Shown piece by piece: positions 16,054 through 24,666 of a DNA stretch of 64,000 nucleotides. Position 1 is the stretch's first letter. Each line of letters starts with the position of its first letter. The stretch is from Euryarchaeota archaeon UBA103. Its GTDB lineage: Archaea; Thermoplasmatota; Poseidoniia; Poseidoniales; Thalassarchaeaceae. The notes beneath the pieces are model-generated. The model searched no databases. It was given only the letters and a program-made list of their open reading frames with translations, and was not told the DNA's origin. A program made the position numbers and the translations under genes. Where the stretch lies: contig DAYH01000023.1 in the NCBI GenBank assembly GCA_002506825.1, positions 90,624 through 154,623 of the forward strand, read 5' to 3'.

Positions 16054-17498
16054 GCACCGTTGATAACTCGGACCCTTTCCGAAGAAACATGCGTGACAGC
16101 AAAGAGTGGATGCCGACCTCCTACAGGAGCCATACAATTGGGCAGGTTACCGAACTTGGAGATTCTCTGATTGGCACTGAAGTAACTATTTGCGGATATG
16201 CAGAGACAGTCAGAGGCAGGGGGGCAATTTGCTTCCTAATGCTAAGGGACGGTACTGGGAAAATTCAGGCATTCCTCAAGAAGGATAACATGGACGAGAG
16301 TTTGTTCGACTCGATTCAGTCTTCCTCCAGGGAGTCCACCATACGGGTTTCTGGGATAGTAGCTCAGAAGAGACCTCCGAAGGTCAAGGAAGGAGAGCCT
16401 GTCCCCCCTGCTGAATTTGAGGTAAATGTTTCATCGGGAGAAGTCCTTGCAGAGGCTTCTACCCCCCTTCCAGTTGGAGTCATCGATGATGTCCAAGTTG
16501 GACTAGACATAAGACTGGATAACAGGCATCTAGACCTTAGGAGAGAGCATGTGAATGCTATGTTCCAACTCAGATCTAGAGTTCTCCAGTATGGCAGGGA
16601 GCATCTAATTTCAGAGGGTTTCCAAGAGATTAACAGCCCTAAAATAATAGCCGCGGCTGCTGAGGGAGGAACCAATCTTTTCCCTATGAAATACTTTGAT
16701 ACAGATGCTTACCTATCTCAGAGTCCACAGTTGTACAAACAATTAGCCATCCTAGGAGGCCTTGAGCGAGTTTTCGAGATTGGGCCCGCGTTTAGGGCCG
16801 AGAAGCATGATACGTACAGGCATCTGAATGAGTTTATTTCATTCGATATTGAGGGTGCTTGGATGGATGATGAGGACGTCATGGGCGTACAAGAGAGAAT
16901 GATTTTCCATATCTGGTCACAGGTCAAGAAAAATGACCAGCACCTTATTGATGCGGTAAATCAGTACAGAATATCTCAGGAAAAGGAAGAAGTGACAGTA
17001 GAGGTCCCAACATTGCCATTTCCCAGAATTCCCTACTGTGATGCAATTGAAATCGTGAAAGAGGGTGGCGGAGAGATTGAATGGGGAGATGATATTGAGA
17101 GTCATCACTGTGATCTGATAGCGGCCAAATTCCCTGGTTTTCACTTCATTCCCAGATGGCCGATGGCCATGAAGCCGTTCTACATACACCACAAAGAAGG
17201 AGAGCAAGGGGCCTCCGGAGGGCAACTAAGCAGGGGTTTCGATCTAAACTATGGAAGAGATGAGATGACCAGCGGAGGGGCCAGGGAGCACAGAGTTGAT
17301 GTTTTAGAGCAGAATCTAAAGGACATGGGCTTGGACCCTAGTGACTTTTCGTTCTACACAGATGGATTTCGCTATGGGGCCCCTCCTCACGCAGGATGGG
17401 GATTGGGCGTTGCTAGATTATTGATGGTACTTACTGGCGCGGGCAATGTCAGAGAAGTAGTACTGTTCCCACGTGATAGAAGTAGGGTTACCCCCTAA
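16050..17498 (+). CDS. aspS: Aspartyl-tRNA synthetase (class II, archaeal type)
   Basis: 482 residues. An OB-fold anticodon-binding domain (about 30-135; GTEVTICGYAETVRGRGAICFLMLRDGTG) precedes the class II catalytic core: the motif 2 region FEIGPAFRAEKHDTYRHLNEF and motif 3 GWGLGVARLLMVL with the ATP-binding Arg. There is no bacterial GAD insertion, as expected for archaeal/eukaryotic AspRS. An N-terminal extension of about 25 residues precedes the usual start. Charges tRNA-Asp; whether it also mischarges tRNA-Asn cannot be settled by eye, and the anticodon-loop GYAE sequence differs from both GWVW and GWVH forms. Start ATG overlaps the trmI stop by four bases. Confidence 0.95.
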   Translation: MSTVDNSDPFRRNMRDSKEWMPTSYRSHTIGQVTELGDSLIGTEVTICGYAETVRGRGAICFLMLRDGTGKIQAFLKKDNMDESLFDSIQSSSRESTIRVSGIVAQKRPPKVKEGEPVPPAEFEVNVSSGEVLAEASTPLPVGVIDDVQVGLDIRLDNRHLDLRREHVNAMFQLRSRVLQYGREHLISEGFQEINSPKIIAAAAEGGTNLFPMKYFDTDAYLSQSPQLYKQLAILGGLERVFEIGPAFRAEKHDTYRHLNEFISFDIEGAWMDDEDVMGVQERMIFHIWSQVKKNDQHLIDAVNQYRISQEKEEVTVEVPTLPFPRIPYCDAIEIVKEGGGEIEWGDDIESHHCDLIAAKFPGFHFIPRWPMAMKPFYIHHKEGEQGASGGQLSRGFDLNYGRDEMTSGGAREHRVDVLEQNLKDMGLDPSDFSFYTDGFRYGAPPHAGWGLGVARLLMVLTGAGNVREVVLFPRDRSRVTP

Positions 17499-17509
17499 CT
17501 GGTGATTCA

Positions 17510-18172
17510 ATGGGCCACATATTCTTACAGTCCAAGGATATCATGGACTGGGAAGGCAGGAAAAGGGCTAGATTCGTGAATAGTCTAAGTGGGTTCAAGA
17601 GTGCTACCCTGATAGGTACCTTCCATCCTGAGTTTGGAGATAATCTATCAATAGTCTCCTCCGTTGTTCACCTAGGCTCTTCTCCCCCTATGATGGGATT
17701 CGTACTAAGGCCCCCAGGCGAGGATGCACACACTTACAAAAATATCAAGTCGACAGGAGTCTGTACATTTAGTCATGTAAATGTGGATATTATTGAGAAA
17801 GCCCATCAGACTAGCGCGAGGTATCCGAGAGGAAGTAGCGAATTTGATGAAGTGGGGCTCACCCCTAGGAGAGTCGAAAAATGGCTAGCCCCTTCTGTGG
17901 AGGAGGCTCATGTTAGGATGGGATTGACCCTACTAAATGACACGGAGCTGGTAAATGGATGTAGGTTCATGACTTTCTCCGTAGAATGGTTTGAGTTAGA
18001 GTCTGATGGTATGCGCGAGGATGGATATGTGGATCTGAGCAGTATCGGGGGTGTTGCTATTTCAGGGCTCGATGGATATCATAAGACCCCGGGGATTTAC
18101 AGACTTTCATATGCAAAAATTAATACTGAAATTGATAAAATGATTGATTTTGGAGCTGGGTGGCCTGAATAG
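17510..18172 (+). CDS. Flavin-reductase-like FMN-binding split-barrel protein
   Basis: 220 residues. The core (about 20-175) shows the flavin reductase-like pattern: NSLSGFKSATLIGTFHPEFGDNLSIVSSVVHLGSSPPMMGFVLRP, where small residues after the NxS loop contact FMN, then HTYKNIKSTGVCTFSHV. Such proteins supply reduced FMN to two-component monooxygenases or act as free flavin oxidoreductases. It begins 11 bases after aspS and sits about 1.6 kb upstream of the luciferase-like monooxygenase at 19794, a natural partner. Partner assignment is inference from proximity. Confidence 0.75.
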   Translation: MGHIFLQSKDIMDWEGRKRARFVNSLSGFKSATLIGTFHPEFGDNLSIVSSVVHLGSSPPMMGFVLRPPGEDAHTYKNIKSTGVCTFSHVNVDIIEKAHQTSARYPRGSSEFDEVGLTPRRVEKWLAPSVEEAHVRMGLTLLNDTELVNGCRFMTFSVEWFELESDGMREDGYVDLSSIGGVAISGLDGYHKTPGIYRLSYAKINTEIDKMIDFGAGWPE

Positions 18173-18244
18173 GCATGTATTGGCTATTTTCTAATCGCTC
18201 AGCAGAGGACCGAAAATAACGGGTATGTGTAGCCCCTCCGAAAC

Positions 18245-18976
18245 ATGAGTAACATGGCCAAGCCGAGGTTTGTATTTCTACTATTAAGGGAACATCCGTA
18301 TGGTCGTGAGATGCTCAGGCAACTACTCTCCGCAGGCCATTCCCCTGTACTGATAATAGAGGAAGATTCACCAGTTGCTGATGAAGAAAGAGAGAAGTTT
18401 CTGGAGAGGATTGCGGGTAATGAGATAGCTCCTACTATTGAAGAACAGGCACTTAGAAATGGGATTTCGGTAGTTACAGTCCCTATACACAATTCATCTG
18501 AAGTCATGCCTCACATAGAAGAAATGGATCTGGATCTGGTTGTATTTGGAGGTACGAGAATAATCAGGGGAGATATTCTTGATTTCCCCAAGGACGGAGT
18601 TGTTAACTCGCACCCAGGGCTTCTACCAGAATGTAGAGGGTCTGCATCTCCAGCGTGGTCGGTCTACCACGACATTCGAGTAGGGTCGACTTGTCATTTC
18701 TGCGACAATGGAATTGATACTGGCGAGATTCTACTCAGGAGAGAGTTCCCTGTGAAGCGTGGAATGACATATGAGGACCTCTGCTATGGGACACTAGTTC
18801 TTTCAGGAGTGTTGATGAAGGAAGCACTGATTGCATATGATAATGGGGAGTGGGCAGTGATGCGCAGTCCACAAGGAGCTAGTGAGTTCCCGACATTCAG
18901 GAACGCTCCAGAAGAAGTACTCGGGGCAGTTAGAGAAAAGCTCAGTGAAGAGGAGTATTCACATTACGTTGATTAG
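18245..18976 (+). CDS. Formyltransferase-fold protein (Fmt/PurN N-terminal domain), stand-alone
   Basis: 243 residues. The catalytic triad of 10-formyltetrahydrofolate-dependent transferases is present: Asn121 and His123 in NSHPGLLPECRG, and Asp158 in the NGIDTGEIL segment. The N-terminal half is a Rossmann-like hydrolase fold. It lacks the C-terminal OB domain of methionyl-tRNA formyltransferase, and archaea do not formylate initiator tRNA, so a small-molecule substrate (amine, sugar nucleotide) or formamide-hydrolysing role is more likely. It lies 72 bases after the flavin reductase and 8 bases before the SDR gene, in the same run. Confidence 0.8.
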   Translation: MSNMAKPRFVFLLLREHPYGREMLRQLLSAGHSPVLIIEEDSPVADEEREKFLERIAGNEIAPTIEEQALRNGISVVTVPIHNSSEVMPHIEEMDLDLVVFGGTRIIRGDILDFPKDGVVNSHPGLLPECRGSASPAWSVYHDIRVGSTCHFCDNGIDTGEILLRREFPVKRGMTYEDLCYGTLVLSGVLMKEALIAYDNGEWAVMRSPQGASEFPTFRNAPEEVLGAVREKLSEEEYSHYVD

Positions 18977-18984
18977 GTGAAAAA

Positions 18985-19785
18985 ATGGAAAAAAATCTCT
19001 TAGAAAGTGATTTCCCCTTTGCCGAGGGGATTCTTGATGGAAAAACAGCACTGGTATGTGGGGCCTCCAAGGGAATCGGGAGGGCCACAGCATTGGTTCT
19101 TGCTAGGGCGGGGTGTAGAATAATTGCATGTGCTAGATCAGCGGAACATCTTGAGTCACTTATGTCAGAAATGCATGGTTCGGGGCATGAATATCTGGTA
19201 CTAGATATGGAGAGCCTAGAGTCAATTTCTCCTTCAGTGTCAGATTTAGGCACTGTCGACATACTTGTGAACAATTCTGGCGGACCTCCCGGAGGCCCAC
19301 TGCTCGATAATTCAGTTGATGATTTTGAGGGCCCGTTCGCGAGGCACCTACACGCTTCTCACATTCTGACAAAGGAACTGGTACCCGGGATGGAAAAATC
19401 AGGAAGTGGCAGGATTGTGAATATTATCTCTACATCAGTTAGGGAGCCCATCGACAACATAGGACTTTCGAATACGTTGAGGGGCGCTATGGCATCGTGG
19501 TCGAAGTCGCTTTCCAGAGAGTTACCGGCTTGCATAACAATTAACAATATTCTTCCGGGATTCACAGACACCGACAGGCTAGGATCCCTTGCTAATTCTA
19601 TTTCATCGAAAACGGGCATGGGGGTCGAAGAAGTACAGGAAAACTGGATTAACAGCGTCCCAATAGGGAGGCTTATTGACCCTCTAGAAACTGCTGTCGC
19701 GGTTGCATGGCTGTGCCTTCCATCTAGTGGGTCCGTGAGAGGAGTAAGTCTTGCCGTGGATGGCGGTAGAATGCGTTCCATATGA
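18985..19785 (+). CDS. SDR-family protein lacking the canonical YxxxK catalytic pair
   Basis: 266 residues with a short-chain dehydrogenase Rossmann fold. The nucleotide-binding GASKGIG lies at 26-32, NNSGG at 96-100 and the active-site Ser aligns with Ser148-150 in NIISTS. Where the classical Tyr and Lys should be, the sequence is SNTLR (Ser162 and Arg166). C-terminal PGFTDTDR and SLAVDGG match the FabG-like subgroup. A subgroup of beta-ketoacyl-reductase-like SDRs with an imperfect tetrad is known. Enzymatic activity is therefore uncertain. It overlaps or abuts the next gene and is part of the 17.5-24.7 kb run. Confidence 0.85.
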   Translation: MEKNLLESDFPFAEGILDGKTALVCGASKGIGRATALVLARAGCRIIACARSAEHLESLMSEMHGSGHEYLVLDMESLESISPSVSDLGTVDILVNNSGGPPGGPLLDNSVDDFEGPFARHLHASHILTKELVPGMEKSGSGRIVNIISTSVREPIDNIGLSNTLRGAMASWSKSLSRELPACITINNILPGFTDTDRLGSLANSISSKTGMGVEEVQENWINSVPIGRLIDPLETAVAVAWLCLPSSGSVRGVSLAVDGGRMRSI

Positions 19786-19793
19786 GGGGTAAA

Positions 19794-21035
19794 ATGGAGT
19801 TCGATATTTTCTTCTCCATTTCGCAGACGCCGGATACCTCTGGTTTTGTCCCGAGTGAGAGTGAGATGTTCTCCAACTTCCTAAATCAGGCTGAACATGC
19901 TGATAAGCTTGGATTTGGAATTGGTTGGATAGCCCAGGCCCACCTATCAACAGAGATACAGAAAAGGAATACAAATCCAGTAGTGCCACACTACCCGGGG
20001 GAGGTGGGGCTTTGTACTGACTTCTTCCAGATTGCTCAGAAGGTTCTCTCTCGTACGGAAAGGATGGAGGTAGGTAGCGCAGTAATGAGTATCCTGGCTT
20101 CCGGCGGACCCATTGCTCAAGCGGAGAGAGTTGGATCATTCCTATCCTTACATGGACTCGATTCTGATGAAACAAGGAGGTTGCATATTGGATTCAGTGC
20201 CGGTAGGTTTGAGTTCATGGCTAGGCCATATGGAATAGTTCCTCGAGACCCAGTTGAGGAAGCAGCATGGCCCGCCCTTAGGGGAAGAGTTTTCGCAGAA
20301 GCATCTGAGATATTCCTTCGACTACTCAGAGGTGATGTTGTATCTAGCGATATGATTGGAAAGACCATCTTGACTAGGGCGAACTTCAGGAGCGATGAAG
20401 ATTGGACCAGAGTCCAAGAAGAGGCCGTATCACATCATAGTTTGAGTGGTTTGCCTGAATCAATAGAGATTCCAAATAGATATGATTTTGAGGAGATAAA
20501 GATAATTCCTCAAGATTGGAATCGAGATCTTCTGAATTTAGTTCTTGGGAGTCACGACCCTGTCCTGCAGAAGGAGGTTAACCACTGGATTCCTGTTCAG
20601 GTATTCAACCTCTCAATAACTCCACCTAGAATAATAGAGGAGACTCATGAGAGAATGAGAGAGTCTTACCACGTGGATGGTGGCCCATGGGAGCGGTCGA
20701 TGATGCCCCGTACGGTCATGATTTTCATTAATGAAGAGGATTCTTTGAGTTCAGAAGAAAGGAGCTCTGAGGCTAAAATTGAGGCCAAGTCTGCCCTTTC
20801 TACATACTGGAGTGCCTTAGAAGGAACCATTGACCCTTCAAAGGTTGACAGGGCCGTGGACAACGCAGTGATAGGTAACGCTGAGGAAGTCGCACAACAA
20901 ATTATTGAGAGGTTTGATTCCAATGATCGTTTGATGTGCTGGTTTGACTTCTTCAATCATGACAGTGAAAGGGTGATGAGGAACATGACTGCATTCATGA
21001 CTAAGGTAGTCCCCCGAATCAATGGAGGGACATAG
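19794..21035 (+). CDS. Luciferase-like flavin-dependent monooxygenase (LLM class)
   Basis: 413 residues from the ATG at 19794, which is preceded by GAGGGG; an in-frame ATG at 19782 overlaps the SDR stop as ATGA and is an alternative. The TIM-barrel luciferase-like family is shown by EFDIFFSISQTP at strand 1, a MFSNFLNQAEHADKLGFGIGWIAQAH strand-2 region and the RMEVGSAVMSILASGGPIAQAER and LHIGFSAGRFEF segments that surround the flavin phosphate. Such enzymes use FMNH2 delivered by a reductase and O2 to oxidise an organic substrate (sulfonates, heterocycles, aldehydes). The flavin reductase at 17510 is a likely partner. Substrate unknown. Confidence 0.82.
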   Translation: MEFDIFFSISQTPDTSGFVPSESEMFSNFLNQAEHADKLGFGIGWIAQAHLSTEIQKRNTNPVVPHYPGEVGLCTDFFQIAQKVLSRTERMEVGSAVMSILASGGPIAQAERVGSFLSLHGLDSDETRRLHIGFSAGRFEFMARPYGIVPRDPVEEAAWPALRGRVFAEASEIFLRLLRGDVVSSDMIGKTILTRANFRSDEDWTRVQEEAVSHHSLSGLPESIEIPNRYDFEEIKIIPQDWNRDLLNLVLGSHDPVLQKEVNHWIPVQVFNLSITPPRIIEETHERMRESYHVDGGPWERSMMPRTVMIFINEEDSLSSEERSSEAKIEAKSALSTYWSALEGTIDPSKVDRAVDNAVIGNAEEVAQQIIERFDSNDRLMCWFDFFNHDSERVMRNMTAFMTKVVPRINGGT

Positions 21036-22208
21036 ATGGGAGGTCGTGATAATGTTCCTTCTTCGGTATCCCCCGGAAGGCCGGGATCCTCTCTTTACCC
21101 CTCTAATCCACTGGGGGAAAGGCATGATGGCATTGCCACGGGAAGGGATGTTGAATGGGAGCCTTTGGTAGATTTTCGAAGAATGGATATCTCGGAGAAT
21201 ACCATACATGGTGCAATAGCTTGGGCCCATGGGAATGAAATCATACATTCTTTCGGAGGTAATGTTCTGGTTTACGGTAGATCGATGATGAAGCCATTTA
21301 CAATGAAAGTCTTCAGCGAGGCCCTCTCCAATGTTGGCCTTACTTCGGAACAAATGGCCATTTCATGCTCATCTCATAACGGAGATACTGAACATGTTGC
21401 TGCGGCTCAGTCAATGCTGAGTGAATCTGAATGGGGCCTGATGCAATGCCCACTAGATGTCCCATTAATCCAGTTTGGAAGGCAGGTAAGGAGGCCTAGG
21501 AGATGGTTTCATACATGCTCTGGAGAACATGCGGCGATGCTCAAAGGAATGAGGCTGATGGGAATTAGTAGAGCTGGTTACACCCTCCCTAGCTCTGGTT
21601 GGTTTCCACTGTACCTAGATGTACTCAGAAGAATGATGGGTAAGCCAGATTGGGAGCCTCTGAGAGTAGCAAAGGATGGGTGCGGCCTGCCTACAGTATC
21701 GAATACTGTAGATGAGTTGGCAGTAATGATGGCTGGACTGGCCTTTGAGAAGGATGATGACTGGATTTGGGATGCGATGACCGAGCATCCAGATCTGGTA
21801 GGAGGGTTCAACAGACTGGATTCAACCTGCCTCAAAGCAGGCGAGGGTAAAATTCTGGCGAAGGAAGGGGCGGATGGCCTACTAGGCCTTTCCGTGGACC
21901 ATCCCGACTGGCCAAATGGCCTAGGGATAGTTATCAAAATAGCTCATGGTTGGAATAGTCAGGCTACTTGGTATGTTGCCAGAGCCGTCTTAGGGGTATT
22001 GGGCGTCGAACTAAGAAACCCATATCCTTTGCATCGTCAGAAGGCGTTTATTGTTCCGGGAATTGTTCCCGATAGTATGCGAGAGGCCCTTGAAGAGGTT
22101 GTCACTTGGGACGAATGGGACCCCGATAGAGATAGATTCTCGATGGACTGGAGGGATTATTCTGAGGGAGCGACACGAGAAAACCCCTTTGCTAATGAGG
22201 GGTCCTGA
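21036..22208 (+). CDS. Asparaginase-II-family amidohydrolase-like protein
   Basis: 390 residues starting at the base after the previous stop, with GGAGGG 11 bases upstream. The body matches the asparaginase II family (COG4448, PF06089): RSMMKPFTMKVFSEALSN, the SCSSHNGDTEHVAAAQSML segment, HTCSGEHAAMLKGMRL and KDGCGLPTVSNTVDELAVMMAGLA, each corresponding to family blocks (RSxxKPxQ, ASHxGExxH, NCSGKHAGML, DGCGxP). These resemble serine/penicillin-recognising-like hydrolases acting on amide bonds. The N-terminal ~40 residues (PSSVSPGRPGSS) are low-complexity and poorly conserved in look. In this cluster it could hydrolyse an amide intermediate rather than asparagine. Confidence 0.8.
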   Translation: MGGRDNVPSSVSPGRPGSSLYPSNPLGERHDGIATGRDVEWEPLVDFRRMDISENTIHGAIAWAHGNEIIHSFGGNVLVYGRSMMKPFTMKVFSEALSNVGLTSEQMAISCSSHNGDTEHVAAAQSMLSESEWGLMQCPLDVPLIQFGRQVRRPRRWFHTCSGEHAAMLKGMRLMGISRAGYTLPSSGWFPLYLDVLRRMMGKPDWEPLRVAKDGCGLPTVSNTVDELAVMMAGLAFEKDDDWIWDAMTEHPDLVGGFNRLDSTCLKAGEGKILAKEGADGLLGLSVDHPDWPNGLGIVIKIAHGWNSQATWYVARAVLGVLGVELRNPYPLHRQKAFIVPGIVPDSMREALEEVVTWDEWDPDRDRFSMDWRDYSEGATRENPFANEGS

Positions 22209-23641
22209 TGAAAATACTGAACTATATCAAAGGTAAATTTAACGAGCCGATATCCTCAGAATGGATGGATAATTTTTCACCTTCTACTGGTGAGGTTATC
22301 GGAAGTATTCCCCTATCAGGGGATGCTGATGTCAGATCTGCAATCGCTGCCGCCAAGAGCGCCCTTCCGGAATGGAGTAGTCTTGACCCATCCGATAGGG
22401 CTCTTTGGTTGGATAAGATAGCTGACTGCCTAGAAGAGAAATTCGAGGAGATCGCACACTTAGAGAGCATGGATACTGGGAAGCCCATATCTCTGGCCCG
22501 ATCGGTTGATGCAAGGAGATCGGTCTCAAACTTCAGATTCTTCTCAGAAATGATCAGAGATAGGGAAGATGAGGTTTTTGAGATGGAAGATGCCACTAAT
22601 ATAGTGAAGCTTAGAGCTGTTGGAGTTGGTGCACTAATCACTCCTTGGAATCTACCACTATACCTCCTTTCATGGAAGGTTGCTCCGGCCATTGGCATGG
22701 GCAATACCGTAGTCTGTAAGCCTAGTGAGCTAACCCCTCTAACTGCTGACCTCCTAATGAGGGTAATAGACGAGGTGGGCCTACCGCCGGGTGTGGTCAA
22801 TCTCGTTCATGGAAATGGAAATGCGGGATCGATACTTACTGGCGATCCCGACGTAGACCTTGTCTCGTTCACCGGAGGGACATCTACAGGTGCAAAGGTA
22901 GCACAGTCTGCATCTCCTCAATTCAAGAAGTTGAGTTTAGAACTGGGTGGCAAGAATGCTAGTATAGTATTCTCAGATTGTAATCTGGAAGAAACCGTCA
23001 AAGGAGTTACTAGGGCTGCATTTCTAAACCAGGGGCAGGTTTGTTTGTGTGGCTCTAGGATACTCGTGGAAGATCCGATTTATGACCAATTCATGGATAT
23101 GTTCGTAGAGTCCGTAGAGTCTATGGTCATTGGTGATCCAATGCATGAGGATACCGACCTAGGAGCCTTGATTTCCAAGCAACACCTAGAGAAGGTTGAG
23201 AGTTATGTATCACTAGCTCTGGAGGAGGGTGGAGAAATAGTAACCGGGGGTAAGCCGTGCTTACCGAAAGAATTGGAAGGTGGAAATTGGATGTCCCCCA
23301 CAGTAGTGACTGGCCTAGGAACCGAATCAAGATGCTCGACAGAGGAGGTCTTCGGACCGTTTGTTACCGTACATCGGTTCAATTCCGAGGAAGATGCAAT
23401 AAAAATTGCAAATAATACGAGATACGGGTTAGCTGGCAGTATTTGGACTGGCGATATAGAAAGGGGCAAGAGAGTAGCCGAGAGTATCCATACTGGGATG
23501 ATCTGGGTAAATACTTGGCTACACAGGGACCTTCGAGTACCTTTTGGGGGGGTTAAGGATAGTGGAGTCGGAAGAGAAGGCGGGAAATGGAGTATGGGGT
23601 TCTTCTCAGAGCCGCTTAATGTATGCCTAAAGCACGATTGA
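22208..23641 (+). CDS. NAD(P)-dependent aldehyde dehydrogenase, aminomuconate-semialdehyde-dehydrogenase-like
   Basis: 477 residues, full-length ALDH. Catalytic Glu245 in SLELGGKN and Cys279 in NQGQVCLCGSR; TPWNLPLYLLSWKVAPA and KPSELTPLTA contact the cofactor, FTGGTSTGAKV the pyrophosphate, and PFGGVKDSGVGREGG closes the substrate tunnel. The NQGQVCLCGSRILVE block and the overall sequence resemble 2-aminomuconic/2-hydroxymuconic semialdehyde dehydrogenases (ALDH8-like), which oxidise unsaturated dicarboxylic semialdehydes from ring cleavage. Its ATG shares one base with the upstream stop (TGATG), showing translational coupling with the amidohydrolase gene. Confidence 0.88.
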   Translation: MKILNYIKGKFNEPISSEWMDNFSPSTGEVIGSIPLSGDADVRSAIAAAKSALPEWSSLDPSDRALWLDKIADCLEEKFEEIAHLESMDTGKPISLARSVDARRSVSNFRFFSEMIRDREDEVFEMEDATNIVKLRAVGVGALITPWNLPLYLLSWKVAPAIGMGNTVVCKPSELTPLTADLLMRVIDEVGLPPGVVNLVHGNGNAGSILTGDPDVDLVSFTGGTSTGAKVAQSASPQFKKLSLELGGKNASIVFSDCNLEETVKGVTRAAFLNQGQVCLCGSRILVEDPIYDQFMDMFVESVESMVIGDPMHEDTDLGALISKQHLEKVESYVSLALEEGGEIVTGGKPCLPKELEGGNWMSPTVVTGLGTESRCSTEEVFGPFVTVHRFNSEEDAIKIANNTRYGLAGSIWTGDIERGKRVAESIHTGMIWVNTWLHRDLRVPFGGVKDSGVGREGGKWSMGFFSEPLNVCLKHD

Positions 23642-23685
23642 TGCGCAAGACTGTAAGACATGAGCGCGACGGGCCATTGATTAGA

Positions 23686-24666
23686 ATGGCACCTATTGGA
23701 ATCATCGGAGTTGGCTCATACGTTCCACCCCGTGAAATGAGTAATGATGATTGGGCAGAAATCGTGGATACCAGTGACGAGTGGATTACTACCAAGACTG
23801 GTATGAAAAAAAGAAGGATTGCAGACTCTACTATGTGTACGTCTGACTTAGCCGTAGAGGCCTGCAGAGTGGCATTAGATAATTCTGGACTGAAGGCGTC
23901 TGATATCGATTTGATTATACTGGCAACATCTTCTCCTGATGTCCCTATGTCTTCAACGGCTGGAATAGTTCAGCATAAGCTAGGTTGTACGGATTGTGTT
24001 GCTTTTGACGTCAATGCGGTATGTGCTGGTTGGGTTCATGCGCTGGATATAGGATCCAGATTTGCAGGAACAGAGGGGTATGGAAACGTACTAGTTGTTG
24101 GATCCGAGGTATACTCTAGAATCCTGAATTGGGAAGATCGTTCTACTTGTGTACTATTTGGAGATGGTGCAGGGGCCGTGGTACTTTCCCAGGTCCCAGA
24201 GGGGAAGGGAATTATTGGATCATGGATGATGAGTGATGGCTCTGGATCCAGCGTTATTGAGATTCCTGCAGGAGGGGTCAGGATTCCGATCCCTAGTGAA
24301 GGTTTCAAAGATGGAATGCAATACTTTCACATGGACGGGAGGGCCGTTTGGGACTTTGCAATCGAGGCGTTTCCTCAAGCGGTATTATCAGTTCTCGAAA
24401 GATATGGAAAAACTATAGATGAAGTTGATCTTATTGTACCTCATCAGGCCAACATAAATATCATTGAGAAGGGGATGGAGAAGCTAGGACTCCCCATGGA
24501 CAGAACGTTCACGAATCTCCATAAGTATGGAAATACGGCGGGGGCGAGTGTCCCTATTGCAATGCATGAGGCATTCGAAGAAATGAAGATCGTAGAAGGG
24601 GACCTGGTCGTCACCGTTGCATTTGGTGGTGGCTTGGCATGGGGCGCTAATCTCATTCAGTTCTAA
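23686..24666 (+). CDS. fabH: 3-oxoacyl-ACP synthase III (KAS III) homologue
   Basis: 326 residues from the ATG at 23686 (MAPIGIIGVGSYVP, the family start); an upstream in-frame ATG at 23623 overlaps the ALDH gene. The complete KAS III triad is present: Cys113 in NAVCAGWVHAL, His253 in VPHQAN and Asn283 in KYGNTAGAS, with the DEWITTKTGMKKRRIA substrate loop of bacterial FabH. HMG-CoA synthases of archaea are relatives but lack this loop form. It condenses an acyl-CoA primer with a malonyl thioester. It is the last gene in the plus-strand run and its stop interlocks with that of the convergent giant gene (CTAA). In an archaeon without classical fatty acid synthesis its product is an open question. 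Confidence 0.88.
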   Translation: MAPIGIIGVGSYVPPREMSNDDWAEIVDTSDEWITTKTGMKKRRIADSTMCTSDLAVEACRVALDNSGLKASDIDLIILATSSPDVPMSSTAGIVQHKLGCTDCVAFDVNAVCAGWVHALDIGSRFAGTEGYGNVLVVGSEVYSRILNWEDRSTCVLFGDGAGAVVLSQVPEGKGIIGSWMMSDGSGSSVIEIPAGGVRIPIPSEGFKDGMQYFHMDGRAVWDFAIEAFPQAVLSVLERYGKTIDEVDLIVPHQANINIIEKGMEKLGLPMDRTFTNLHKYGNTAGASVPIAMHEAFEEMKIVEGDLVVTVAFGGGLAWGANLIQF

